From Ochrobactrum sp. CGA5 (lineage in GTDB: Bacteria; Pseudomonadota; Alphaproteobacteria; Rhizobiales; Rhizobiaceae), in assembly GCF_006345815.1 (NCBI RefSeq), contig NZ_VCIG01000005.1, positions 62,001 to 126,000 on the forward strand: a DNA stretch of 64,000 nucleotides. The letters are read 5' to 3'. A model generated the notes under the pieces. The model ran no database searches, was not told the origin of the DNA, and worked only from the letters and a program-made list of their open reading frames with translations. Each line of letters starts with the position of its first letter. The stretch's first letter is position 1. Shown here piece after piece: positions 1 to 8,156 of this stretch. The position numbers and the translations under genes are program-made.

Positions 1-43
1 CAGCGAAACCTGGATGGATGGCGCCAAGCGGTATGCGGCCTGA
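1..43 (+). CDS. 3' end of an unidentified gene (partial)
   Basis: The first 43 bases read open in one plus-strand frame and end in TGA at 41-43, giving a C-terminal peptide SETWMDGAKRYAA. This looks like the last 13 codons of a gene that begins left of the window. The fragment is too short to assign a family. It converges on the SDR gene that ends at 91. Confidence 0.35.
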   Translation, partial: SETWMDGAKRYAA

Positions 44-90
44 GGAATGCGGCGCGGCGGCAGGCTTTGCCCTGCCGCCGTGTCATCAAT

Positions 91-795
91 TTAGACTGAT
101 CGGGTCAGGCCGCCATCCACGCGCAGGTTCTGGCCAGTGATGTAGGCGGCGCCTTCCGATGCGAGGAAGGAGATTGTCGCGGCGATTTCCTCGCTCTTGC
201 CATAGCGCTGCAATGGAACGCTCGCCCGGCGCTCTTCCGTTTTAGGCAGACTGTCGATCCAGCCCGGGAGAACATTGTTCATGCGAATGTTGTCGGCTGC
301 ATAGGTGTCGGCGAAGATCTTGGTGAAAGAAGCAAGCCCCGCACGGAACACGGCCGAAGTTGGGAACATGGCGCTCGGCTCGAATGCCCATGCGGTCGAG
401 ATATTGATGATGACGCCAGATTTCTGCTTCTGCATCGTCGGCACGACCATGCGGGCAGGGCGAACCGCATTGAGGAAATAGGTATCCATCCCCTTGTGCC
501 AGTCTTCGTCGGTGATTTCGAGAATCGGCGCACGTGGACCATGGCCGGCGCTGTTCACCAACACGTCGATACGGCCCCATTTTTCCAGAACAAGGTCAAC
601 GACACGCTTCAGATCGTCATTTGACTGGTTCGACCCGGTGACGCCGAGGCCGCCGAGTTCGTGCGCCAGCGCTTCGCCCTTGCCGGAGGAGGAGAGGATT
701 GCAACCTTTAAACCGTCCTGCGCGAGCCTGCGTGCGGCGGCTGCGCCCATGCCGCTTCCGCCAGCTGTTATAATCGCTACTTTTTCTACTGTCAT
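91..795 (-). CDS. SDR-fold oxidoreductase lacking the catalytic Tyr/Lys pair
   Basis: A 234-residue Rossmann-fold protein of the short-chain dehydrogenase/reductase superfamily. The nucleotide-binding glycine motif (TAGGSGMG, residues 10-17), the NSAG motif (81-84) and the active-site-region Ser133 are visible. Where classical members have YxxxK the sequence reads S147-A-V-F-R151, so both Tyr and Lys are missing. This may be a divergent subfamily or a protein with changed chemistry. The frame is open up to 876, but the ATG at 795 was chosen because it directly precedes the Rossmann strand and has a purine-rich GGAAAAGA site upstream. It is divergent from the LysR gene at 934, its likely regulator. 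Substrate unknown. Confidence 0.85.
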   Translation of the reverse strand: MTVEKVAIITAGGSGMGAAAARRLAQDGLKVAILSSSGKGEALAHELGGLGVTGSNQSNDDLKRVVDLVLEKWGRIDVLVNSAGHGPRAPILEITDEDWHKGMDTYFLNAVRPARMVVPTMQKQKSGVIINISTAWAFEPSAMFPTSAVFRAGLASFTKIFADTYAADNIRMNNVLPGWIDSLPKTEERRASVPLQRYGKSEEIAATISFLASEGAAYITGQNLRVDGGLTRSV

Positions 796-907
796 AATGT
801 AATTCTTTTCCGCTATGTTGTGCGACATCGCAACAATGACTGAACATTCTCTGGCGTTATAGCGGAGAAGTGCCATCGTGACGAACGAAAATGCCTAGCT
901 GTAACCA

Positions 908-920
908 ATAGAAAATCTAT
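908..920. promoter_or_regulatory. Small inverted repeat, candidate LysR-type operator
   Basis: ATAGA-AAA-TCTAT is a perfect 5-bp inverted repeat in the gap between the divergent SDR and LysR genes, 13 bases before the LysR start codon. LysR regulators usually bind dyads in such intergenic regions and repress their own gene. The assignment rests only on position and symmetry. Confidence 0.3.
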
Positions 921-933
921 CGGATTTTGATTC

Positions 934-1815
934 ATGAGAAGACTTCCCTCGCTTAATGGTCTGCGTGTGTTCGAAGTCGTCACGCGGCATCTGAATTTCC
1001 GGCTGGCAGCGGAAGAGCTCGGTGTGACACAAGCTGCGGTAGCCCAGCAGATACGCGGCCTTGAAGCAGAGCTTGGACTGAAACTGTTCGAGCGCCAACC
1101 CCGTACACTGGTCATGACCGAACCGGCGCGTGCATATATTGCCAATGTGCGACGGGCTTTTGAGCTGCTTTCGGAAGCAACCGAAATGCTGCGGCCTGAA
1201 CCGCAACACCTGACGATCAGCGTGACGCCGACCTTTGCATCGAAATGGCTGATCCCGCGATTGGCGGAGTTCACGTGCGCGCAGCCCGATATAGAATTGC
1301 GCATAGTAGCCAGCGACAAAGTCGCCAATTTTCAGACCGACGCCGTCGATCTGGCGGTTCGCTATGGCGAGCCGCCTTTCGGTCCGGGGCTGAATGCCGA
1401 GCTGCTTTTCGAGCATGTGATTGTCGCAATCACAAGCCCTGTGCTGGTCGAAAAGCTCGGCGATCCGGGGTTGCCAGACAATCTGGAGCGCTATCCGCTG
1501 CTGCACGATGCACATAATTTCTGGCCGCAATATCTGGAAAAAACTTTTCCGTGCGGTGTGTCTACCTCGCCGAAAAACATCCGCTTCAACCAGACGTCAC
1601 TTGCCATCGACGCGGCGATTGCCGGGCAGGGACTGGCGTTGGCAAGCCGCATCTTCGTGGAAAAGGAAGTTGCGGCGGGCAGCCTCGTCCAGCCGCTTGC
1701 CACTGAATTGCGGGTGGGAGCGGACTTCTACGCGGTTTCACTTCGCAAGCCGCGTCATTCAGAATCTGTTTCGGCGGTAAAGGACTGGCTAAAAAGCGCA
1801 TCCCGAAAAGTGTGA
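934..1815 (+). CDS. LysR family transcriptional regulator (GcvA-like)
   Basis: A 293-residue LysR-type regulator. The winged helix-turn-helix lies at about residues 5-64, with the typical run LAAEELGVTQAAVAQQI followed by GLEAELGLKLFER, and an effector-binding domain of about 200 residues follows. The opening (RRLPSLNGLRVFEVV) resembles the GcvA/AmpR-like group. It is divergent from the SDR gene and probably controls it together with itself. The last eight codons (KSASRKV and stop) lie inside a repeat element that starts at 1793, so the repeat supplies the natural end of the protein. Confidence 0.9.
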   Translation: MRRLPSLNGLRVFEVVTRHLNFRLAAEELGVTQAAVAQQIRGLEAELGLKLFERQPRTLVMTEPARAYIANVRRAFELLSEATEMLRPEPQHLTISVTPTFASKWLIPRLAEFTCAQPDIELRIVASDKVANFQTDAVDLAVRYGEPPFGPGLNAELLFEHVIVAITSPVLVEKLGDPGLPDNLERYPLLHDAHNFWPQYLEKTFPCGVSTSPKNIRFNQTSLAIDAAIAGQGLALASRIFVEKEVAAGSLVQPLATELRVGADFYAVSLRKPRHSESVSAVKDWLKSASRKV

Positions 1816-2005
1816 AGCGGTTTTCGGGCAAGATGCGCGTAGATACAAACAAAGCGCATCCCGAAAAGTGTGAAGCGGTTTTCGGACAAGATGCGCGTAG
1901 ATACAGACAAAGCGCATCCCGAAAAGTGTGAAGCGCCTACACAGGGAAATCAGTCCACTGGACTGATTTCTGATCCTGCTTCGATCAGACAAGATGCGCG
2001 TAAAT
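1793..2005. repeat. Head-to-tail palindromic repeat units (two of 58 bp plus a longer third)
   Basis: Two 58-bp units lie head to tail at 1793-1850 and 1851-1908, differing by about two bases. Each begins AAAGCGCATCCCGAAAAG and ends GATGCGCGTAGATA plus a short tail. A third copy starts at 1909, keeps the same beginning and end (GATGCGCGTAAATA near 1994-2005), but has a different middle containing a palindrome. GCGCATC and GATGCGC are complementary, so each unit can fold. Dispersed palindromic repeats of this kind are known in Brucella and other Hyphomicrobiales (for example Bru-RS elements); membership in a named family was not tested. Confidence 0.8.
1946..1970. repeat. 25-bp palindrome inside the third repeat unit
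   Basis: GAAATCAGTCCA, one central base, then TGGACTGATTTC: a perfect 12-bp inverted repeat. It sits in the variable middle of the third repeat copy, between the convergent ends of the LysR and EamA genes. It could form a hairpin in either transcript. No T-run follows, so a classical terminator is not indicated. Confidence 0.7.
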
Positions 2006-2014
2006 AGGAGCGCA

Positions 2015-2950
2015 TCAGGTTGATGGCTCGGGCACTTCCAGCGGAGTTCTCTTGTTGCGGGTCGGTATGGTGATACTGACGAGACAGATGACAACCAGTA
2101 GAACACCAAACCAGCCGAGGGCGGCGAGGCGTTCACCGACAATCACCACTGCGAAAAACGCGGCTACAACCGGCTCGAAGAGCGTGATCGTCGTCGCTAC
2201 GCTGGTTTCAACGCGGCTCAACCCGTAGCCGAAGCAAACATAGCCGATAAACATAGGCACGAAGGCCATGTATAAGCCGACAGCCGCATTGTTCCATGAG
2301 GCGAGAAACGGTTCGCCGGTCGCAATCAAAACTGGCATCAGCATAAGCCCGCCTAGGCCGAAGGTCGCGCCCATGGCGGTTGTCGACGATATGCTGCGTT
2401 GCATCAACTGGCGCGCGCATGACGAATAAAGCGCATATGTAAAGCCTGCAATCAGCCCAACCAGAGAGCCTGCGACAGTAGAACTCCCGGTGGATGCAGT
2501 ATGAATGCCGCCATGTCCCGACATGCTGAGCAGGACCATCCCGACAATTCCGACCGTGGCACCTGTCAACCAGCGCAGCGAAGCGCGAAAGCCGCTTTGC
2601 CGATACTCGATTGCTGCCGAAAGAAGCGGGGCGGAACCGAGTGAAATGACTGTTCCGATGGTCACGCCGGCCATCCGCATGGAGGCATAGAAGGCGAGGG
2701 GATAAATCGCCACGCAGACTGCGCCCAGAATGAGAACCCGCCACTGATCGGCGAGCGCCGTTCGTGAGGCGATCAGCCCGCGCCAGGCGATTGCAGCCTG
2801 TGCCAGTCCACCAAGGCCCATTGCCGCGGCGCCGATCGCTGCCGCGCTGACCTCTGGCGCGAAAGTTGCTACGGTGCCGGTCGTGCCCCAGATGGTGGAG
2901 GCCACAATGATGGCAGCGACACCCAGAAGATAGTTCTTCGATGATTGCAT
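2015..2950 (-). CDS. EamA/DMT family exporter
   Basis: A 311-residue membrane protein of the drug/metabolite transporter superfamily with about ten hydrophobic segments arranged as two EamA halves. The first helix carries the family-typical ASTIWGTTG. These proteins export metabolites or amino-acid-like compounds across the inner membrane; the substrate is unknown. The start codon lies one base after the stop of the TetR gene, so the two form an operon and the TetR protein probably controls this exporter. The C-terminus (residues about 295-311) is hydrophilic and cytoplasmic. Confidence 0.88.
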   Translation of the reverse strand: MQSSKNYLLGVAAIIVASTIWGTTGTVATFAPEVSAAAIGAAAMGLGGLAQAAIAWRGLIASRTALADQWRVLILGAVCVAIYPLAFYASMRMAGVTIGTVISLGSAPLLSAAIEYRQSGFRASLRWLTGATVGIVGMVLLSMSGHGGIHTASTGSSTVAGSLVGLIAGFTYALYSSCARQLMQRSISSTTAMGATFGLGGLMLMPVLIATGEPFLASWNNAAVGLYMAFVPMFIGYVCFGYGLSRVETSVATTITLFEPVVAAFFAVVIVGERLAALGWFGVLLVVICLVSITIPTRNKRTPLEVPEPST

Positions 2951-2951
2951 T

Positions 2952-3542
2952 TTATGACGACTTCAGAATTGTCGCGACCATCGCCTTGGCTTCGCCAAGA
3001 CGCGCACTATTGCCTTCAAGGCCCGCCCGCATGATTGCTCCTTCGAGAATGAAGGAGAGCTGCACGGCGAGCAGGCGGACCCGTGGCGGATCATCGGGTA
3101 TCAAGCCGGTGAGATGTGTCACAAGCAGGGCCTCGACTTCCTCCTTGTGTTTTCTTACTGCCTCGCGACCCGGATCGCCAGCGGGCAGTTCGGCTGCCGC
3201 ATTCAGCAGGCCACAGCCGCGAAACCCGTGTTCGTAGGCAAATTCGGCATGATCGCGATAGGCATCGAATACGGCAAATATCCCGTCCATCGGGTTTGCG
3301 GCTTTTTCCATTCGCTTGTCATAGAGGCCCAACCATTCGGCATGACGATGCTCCAGATAGGTTGCCACCAGCTCTGCTTTGGATGCGAAATTATTGTAGA
3401 GGCTCTGCTTCGCCACGCCTGCGCGATGGATGATTGCGTCAATTCCGGTCGCCGAAATGCCTGCATCGTAAAACAGTTCCGCCGCCGCTTGCAGAAGCCG
3501 CTCGCGTGCCGGTTTGGAACTGAGTGTCGCGGAATCGTTCAT
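2952..3542 (-). CDS. TetR/AcrR family transcriptional repressor
   Basis: A 196-residue TetR-type regulator. The N-terminal helix-turn-helix is clear at about residues 10-55 (RERLLQAAAELFYDAGISATGI, then VAKQSLYNNFASKAEL). The rest is an all-helical ligand-binding domain. The open frame extends up to 3764, but the ATG at 3542 gives the normal family length and puts the start right after a 40-bp palindrome at 3551-3590, its probable operator. It precedes the EamA exporter by one base and is divergent from an MFS exporter, so it likely represses one or both until a ligand binds. Confidence 0.9.
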   Translation of the reverse strand: MNDSATLSSKPARERLLQAAAELFYDAGISATGIDAIIHRAGVAKQSLYNNFASKAELVATYLEHRHAEWLGLYDKRMEKAANPMDGIFAVFDAYRDHAEFAYEHGFRGCGLLNAAAELPAGDPGREAVRKHKEEVEALLVTHLTGLIPDDPPRVRLLAVQLSFILEGAIMRAGLEGNSARLGEAKAMVATILKSS

Positions 3543-3550
3543 TATATCTG

Positions 3551-3590
3551 GTCCAGCTATTAGGTAGACCAGTCTACCTAATAGCTGGAC
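3551..3590. promoter_or_regulatory. 40-bp palindromic operator of the TetR regulator
   Basis: Two perfect 18-bp inverted arms (GTCCAGCTATTAGGTAGA and its complement) are separated by CCAG. The element ends 8 bases before the TetR start codon and lies in the gap between the TetR-EamA operon and the divergent MFS gene. TetR dimers bind palindromes of this kind; the core TAGGTAGACCAGTCTACCTA is long enough for one or two dimers. Function is inferred from symmetry and position. Confidence 0.8.
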
Positions 3591-3728
3591 CGTGTCAATC
3601 GGGAGAGAAAGCGGTCTGGAAGCCTTAGTGGATGAGAAGTTCTGAGCCGGTTTTGGTTTTAACCCCTTGTCCCTTGGGAGAGATTCACGTATCCGCTTTA
3701 ATAGGCAGATGGAACGGGAGGTCGTCCG

Positions 3729-5357
3729 GTGCCGCAGAGAATTTCCCCCCTTGCGCCTTTCCAATACAAAACATTTCGGGCGCTCTGGTCAGCTACATTG
3801 GTTTCCAACCTCGGCGGTCTGGTGCAGACGGTCGGTGCGGGCTGGATGATGGCGACCATCGCCCGTTCGGACGACATGGTTGCTCTGGTGCAGGCTTCGA
3901 CAACCCTACCGGTGATGATCTTTTCAGTTGCCGCAGGTGCCTTGGCCGACAATTTCGACCGCCGCCGCATCATGCTCACCGCGCAGGTATTGCTGCTGAT
4001 TATTTCGGTCGCGCTGGCGGCTTTTGCCTATCTCGGCATTCTCACACCGTGGATGCTGCTCAGCTTCACATTCCTGATCGGCTGTGGCGGTGCCTTGCAC
4101 AATCCCTCATGGCAGGCCTCGATGGGTGACATCGTACCCCGCACCGATCTGCCTGCAGCGGTGGCGCTCAACAGCATGAGCTTCAATCTCATGCGCAGCA
4201 TCGGTCCGGCCATCGGCGGTATCATCGTTGCGACGGCGGGTGCTGCTTTTGCCTTCATTTTCAATGCGTTCAGCTATTGCGCGCTCATTCTCGCGCTGTG
4301 GCAGTGGAAGCCGGAAATCGTCAAATCCACGCTGCCGCGCGAAACGCTGGGACCGGCCATGATGGCAGGGCTGCGTTATGTTGCCATGTCGCCGAACCTG
4401 CTTAAGGTAATGTTCCGTGGCTTTCTGTTCGGTCTGTCCGCCATTGTCATTCTGGCGCTTTTGCCGCTCGTCGCGCGCGATCTCGTCCAGGGCACGGCGC
4501 TTACCTACGGCATCATGCTGGGCTTTTTCGGGCTTGGCGCTATTGGCGGGGCCCTGCTCAGCGCCCGGCTTCGTGAACTTCTTGGCAATGAGTGGCTGGT
4601 GCGCGGCGCTTTCATGGCCTTTGCGATCAGTTGCGCCTTGCTGTCGATTAGCCGGAATATGTGGTTGAGCTGCATTTTCCTGCTGCCTGCCGGTGTTTCG
4701 TGGGTTTTGGCGCTGTCGCTTTTCAACGTCACTGTGCAGCTTTCCACGCCGCGTTGGGTGGTGGGGCGTGCTCTGGCGCTCTATCAGACGGCGACCTTTG
4801 GCGGCATGGCGGCGGGCAGTTGGCTCTGGGGGGCGGTCGCTGATGAATACGGCGTGCCGGGCGCGCTTCTGGTGGCGGCTGTGGTACTCATGTTCGGGGC
4901 GCTGATCGGTCTCCTTCTCCCGCAGCCTGAATTTGAATCCCTCAACCTTGATCCGCTCAATCGCTTCAGCGAACCGCAGCTTCGGCTGGATCTTCGTTCG
5001 CGCAGCGGTCCGATCATGATTATGGTCGACTACAAAATTGCGCAGGAAGACGTTCCGGCCTTCCTTTCCGCCATGGCATTGCGTCGCCGTATGCGCATCC
5101 GCGACGGTGCGCGGCAATGGGTGCTGCTGCGTGATCTGGAAAACCCTGAGACCTGGACCGAAAGCTATCATGTTCCGACCTGGGTTGAATACGTTCGGCA
5201 TAATCAGCGTCGTACCCAGGCTGATGCGGAAGTGTCCGAAAGGCTGCTTGCCTTGCACAAGGGCGACAAGCCGCCGCTCGTCCATCGCATGATCGAAAGA
5301 CAGACTGTTCCGGTGCATGACGACATGCCGCTCAAGGCACATCTGGACCTGTCGTGA
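3729..5357 (+). CDS. MFS exporter with a C-terminal soluble domain
   Basis: A 542-residue protein. Residues about 1-400 hold some 10-12 hydrophobic helices of the major facilitator superfamily, of the EntS-like (MFS_3) type, including the loop ADNFDRRRIM between helices 2 and 3. Residues about 415-525 form a soluble tail (PIMIMVDYKIAQEDVPAF onward, with WVEYVRHNQR) resembling dimeric alpha/beta-barrel domains often fused to this transporter group. The start is GTG at 3729, supported by GGGAGG 8 bases upstream. It is divergent from the TetR-EamA operon across the 40-bp palindrome, so drug- or metabolite-induced export under TetR control is likely. Confidence 0.85.
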   Translation: MPQRISPLAPFQYKTFRALWSATLVSNLGGLVQTVGAGWMMATIARSDDMVALVQASTTLPVMIFSVAAGALADNFDRRRIMLTAQVLLLIISVALAAFAYLGILTPWMLLSFTFLIGCGGALHNPSWQASMGDIVPRTDLPAAVALNSMSFNLMRSIGPAIGGIIVATAGAAFAFIFNAFSYCALILALWQWKPEIVKSTLPRETLGPAMMAGLRYVAMSPNLLKVMFRGFLFGLSAIVILALLPLVARDLVQGTALTYGIMLGFFGLGAIGGALLSARLRELLGNEWLVRGAFMAFAISCALLSISRNMWLSCIFLLPAGVSWVLALSLFNVTVQLSTPRWVVGRALALYQTATFGGMAAGSWLWGAVADEYGVPGALLVAAVVLMFGALIGLLLPQPEFESLNLDPLNRFSEPQLRLDLRSRSGPIMIMVDYKIAQEDVPAFLSAMALRRRMRIRDGARQWVLLRDLENPETWTESYHVPTWVEYVRHNQRRTQADAEVSERLLALHKGDKPPLVHRMIERQTVPVHDDMPLKAHLDLS

Positions 5358-5492
5358 TTGCCAATTTCAAATCAAGGCAAAATTGGAATTTGGGCCTTTC
5401 TGATACGCAAACGACGTTTTCCGTGTGAAAGCCTGCGTATTTCGTAGCGGAACTTGTGGTAAGCGACAGGCAAAAACAAGGCGAAATAAAGG

Positions 5493-6551
5493 CTAGAAGC
5501 CCAAACGCTCCCGCAAGGGCTTTCGATAGGAACGTGAGACCGGCCATGACTGATCGATGCCACGCATCCTGACCAGCCATTTGTCGATCGTGCTTCTGTC
5601 TATGTCAGCGACCCGCAGAACGTTTATGAATGTGGTGCGGTGAATGCGGAAAAAGACGCTGGCCGGAAGAATGCCTGCCCATATGCCAAGCGGTCGGGAA
5701 TCGAGAACCTTGGAGCCGTCGCTAAGCCAGACTTCGCTATAATTGCCTGCCGAGCGGACTCCGATGATTTCGTCCGGGCAAATCCCGCGCATCACCCCGC
5801 GTTTGCTGACATAGATTATTGATGTCGCGTCGGTCTCTCGGTCCGAAACTGCCCCATCATCGGGCATCGCATATTTTGCCTGTGCAATCAGGTGCGCGCA
5901 CTGGAACATGGCTTTGATTTCCGCGCGTGACCAGCGTCTGGTTTCCAGGGTCGTATCAAAACCTATAATACCGCGTAACTTGTCCTGATGAAAAACCGGT
6001 ATGCTGAGAATGCTCTGATTTCCCTGCCGTAGAAATTCCGTCTGAATGGGACGTGCGGTGCGGGGCAGACCTCTGACATCGTGGACGGCAACAGCCTGCC
6101 CCTCGGTCAGATAACGGTGCAACCATGCAATCAGCGTTGTGGGAGCTTCCTGAAGCTCGGATACATACGCCGCTGTGTCGCCGCTGCACCATTCGTGAGT
6201 GTTGCGAAACCGCAGAAGATCGGGCGCATATTCGATCATCCAAGCGCGGTCGGCTCGCGATGCATTGCCGACGAAGGCAAGAAATTCTGAAATGGCATTT
6301 TCGATGGGTTTCCGCAGCAGGTGTAGCGCGCAAACATAGGGCCAGTCGAGTGCCGGTGCTTCCGCACACTCCTTCTCGGAATAAGTCCGGTAGGCTCCAA
6401 CAGCGCTGTCCAAGCCGCCTCCAAAATGTTGCGTGATCGAAATCGGCCTTCCTGTAATAGCAGAACAGAATATTGAATATAATTGCCCGCTACTTGCAAT
6501 AGAAATCGCGTCGTTCGCGCAATTACCGCCGCGAGTGTTTTTCTTGTTCAT
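5493..6551 (-). CDS. GAF-LytTR family transcriptional regulator
   Basis: A 352-residue regulator. The C-terminal ~100 residues match a LytTR DNA-binding domain (IIGVRSAGNYSEVWLSDG, then FFRIHRTTFINV and WPVSRSYRKPLRERL). The middle (about residues 80-225) looks like a GAF sensor domain, including LSIPVFHQDKLRGIIGFD. There is no receiver domain and no membrane segment, so it is a one-component cytoplasmic regulator sensing an unknown signal. It stands alone, with no obvious target gene beside it. The start at 6551 has no good ribosome site, so the exact N-terminus is uncertain. An 11-bp inverted repeat lies 62 bases upstream. Confidence 0.85.
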   Translation of the reverse strand: MNKKNTRGGNCANDAISIASSGQLYSIFCSAITGRPISITQHFGGGLDSAVGAYRTYSEKECAEAPALDWPYVCALHLLRKPIENAISEFLAFVGNASRADRAWMIEYAPDLLRFRNTHEWCSGDTAAYVSELQEAPTTLIAWLHRYLTEGQAVAVHDVRGLPRTARPIQTEFLRQGNQSILSIPVFHQDKLRGIIGFDTTLETRRWSRAEIKAMFQCAHLIAQAKYAMPDDGAVSDRETDATSIIYVSKRGVMRGICPDEIIGVRSAGNYSEVWLSDGSKVLDSRPLGIWAGILPASVFFRIHRTTFINVLRVADIDRSTIDKWLVRMRGIDQSWPVSRSYRKPLRERLGF

Positions 6552-6612
6552 TCAGGGAAATGATGGGAATAGAGGCGGAAAATGCGGGAAGTTTAGCCAA
6601 AAGCCCCAGAAA

Positions 6613-6651
6613 GCCTCGGTATGTGTGGTGATAGCATAATCATACCGAGGC
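6613..6651. repeat. Inverted repeat between LytTR regulator and msrB
   Basis: Perfect 11-bp arms GCCTCGGTATG and CATACCGAGGC are separated by 17 bases. The element lies upstream of the LytTR gene and downstream of msrB. Read on the minus strand, the second arm is followed by TTTCTGGGGCTTTT, so it could be a weak terminator for msrB, or an operator for the regulator. The surrounding gap (6552-6842) is otherwise AT-rich without a gene. Confidence 0.55.
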
Positions 6652-6842
6652 TGCGCATTTGCCTGATTCCGCCGAAGCGGTGCGCCTGATCAGATTAGTG
6701 ATCATTACGACAGAAAGAAGTCTTACTTTGCAAGGCTATTAAATGATTGTGGATCAATCAATCTGGACCCAAACTATTTTCAAACTGTACGAATTTTATT
6801 TTGAATACTTCGCACGGCCATGCCTTCGTCTACTTTCTCCGT

Positions 6843-7289
6843 TCAACCGATATCTTCGACCTGATCGAGATATTGCCCGTAGCCCTCTGCTTCCATGCGG
6901 TCCTTTGGAATGAAACGAAGCGATGCGGAATTGATGCAATATCGAAGACCGCCGCGATCAACCGGGCCATCCGGAAATACATGTCCAAGATGGCTATCGC
7001 CGTGGGCCGAGCGGACTTCAGTCCGCACCATGCCATGCGAGACATCGGTCAGCTCCGCAACATTGGCGGGTTCTATCGGTTTGGTGAAACTCGGCCATCC
7101 GCAATGGGACTCATATTTGTCAGCAGAGGCGAACAGTGGTTCACCTGAGACAATATCAACGTAAATTCCCGGCTCCTTGTTATAGAGATATTCGCCGGTT
7201 CCGGGGCGCTCGGTGCCGTTCTCCTGCGTAACGCGATATTGCTCCGGCGTGAGTTTTGCAATCGCTTCGGGGTTCTTGCTGTAGCTCAT
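6843..7289 (-). CDS. msrB: Peptide-methionine (R)-S-oxide reductase MsrB
   Basis: A 148-residue MsrB that repairs oxidised methionine (R-sulfoxide form) in proteins using thioredoxin. The catalytic Cys118 is in [13 protein letters not shown], the conserved [10 protein letters not shown] is at residues 100-109, and Cys63 in HCGWPSF is in place to act as the resolving cysteine. The two CxxC zinc-binding pairs found in many members are absent (residues 46-53 read IVSGEPLF), so this is the zinc-free form. No signal peptide is seen, so it is cytoplasmic. It is single-copy here and not clearly part of an operon. Confidence 0.95.
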   Translation of the reverse strand: MSYSKNPEAIAKLTPEQYRVTQENGTERPGTGEYLYNKEPGIYVDIVSGEPLFASADKYESHCGWPSFTKPIEPANVAELTDVSHGMVRTEVRSAHGDSHLGHVFPDGPVDRGGLRYCINSASLRFIPKDRMEAEGYGQYLDQVEDIG

Positions 7290-7397
7290 GATGTGCGGTC
7301 CCTTGATATGTATCTTGAATCTAGGACGAAAAGGGCAACTATTCCAGCCCGTCGCGAAAGACGAACCGTTGAAGAATTCTCGAACGGGAAAATAAGT

Positions 7398-8156
7398 CTA
7401 TCGGCTTATGCGGACGCGCGGGAAAATTTCCATGGTCAGGTAGTGCTCGTCGAAACTCGAGATATGGACGAGGGCGGAGCGGTTCAGGAACTCGACCTCA
7501 TTGTTGCGAAAAACCAGAAGGTCGTCTTCGCGAAGTTCACGCAACATGCGATTGATATGGATCGGCGTAAGCCCCAGCGCATCACCAAGTTCGCTCTGCG
7601 TCAAAGGACAGGAAAAGCTGCTCTCGTCACCTGTCCCGTTGATCCTTGCCCTGTGCCCGAGTTCAAGAAGAAGATGCGCGATGCGTACGAGCGCACTGCG
7701 TCGCCCAATACTGATGAGATGCTCGATCAAGATGGCACGTTGTCGGGCCATCAGTTCCATGAATGTCATGGCGAGGCGGGGAGACTTGAGCAGGCTTTCG
7801 GTGAGGTGATCCAGAGAGATTTCGAGCACGGAAAGCTCCGTCACAGAAATCAGCGTATAATAATTGAAACCGAGCCCTGTTCTGAAACCAAGGAAATCAC
7901 CTTTCATGGGGAAGTCGAGGATCTGGCGGTCACCGTCGGGTAGATCGCGATAAATGCAGCCCCAACCGCTCTTGATGATATGGACCGTGTTGGCCCAATC
8001 TCCCTGGCTGCTGACGACCGTACGCGCGGCGTAGTTCCTTGACGATGTGGCCAGGGCGTCGAGTACGCTGAGATCGCTTTCATCGAAAACAGCGCCTATG
8101 GGTGCGCTTTCCAGAAAATGGCGTAGCGATTTTGCTTCGTCGGTATTTGCTACCAT
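7398..8156 (-). CDS. Crp/Fnr family transcriptional regulator
   Basis: A 252-residue regulator with an N-terminal cyclic-nucleotide-binding-like beta-barrel (about residues 20-130) and a C-terminal Crp-type winged helix whose recognition region reads LTQSELGDALGLTPIHINRML. No Fnr-type N-terminal cysteine cluster is visible, so an oxygen-sensing Fe-S role is unlikely. The ligand is unknown. Similar orphan Crp-like proteins are frequent in Hyphomicrobiales. It lies upstream of msrB on the same strand with about 108 bases between them, so co-transcription is possible but not shown. Confidence 0.88.
   Translation of the reverse strand: MVANTDEAKSLRHFLESAPIGAVFDESDLSVLDALATSSRNYAARTVVSSQGDWANTVHIIKSGWGCIYRDLPDGDRQILDFPMKGDFLGFRTGLGFNYYTLISVTELSVLEISLDHLTESLLKSPRLAMTFMELMARQRAILIEHLISIGRRSALVRIAHLLLELGHRARINGTGDESSFSCPLTQSELGDALGLTPIHINRMLRELREDDLLVFRNNEVEFLNRSALVHISSFDEHYLTMEIFPRVRISR

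Noticed and set aside
1793-2005. Direct repeats considered as a CRISPR array.
   Set aside because: The units lie head to tail with no unique spacers, are 58 bp long and fold internally, and no cas gene is nearby.
4107-5342. A 411-codon open frame on the minus strand opposite the MFS exporter.
   Set aside because: The peptide is rich in Arg, His, Gln and Glu with no domain pattern, as is usual for the antisense of a GC-rich membrane-protein gene. The sense frame has clear transporter motifs.
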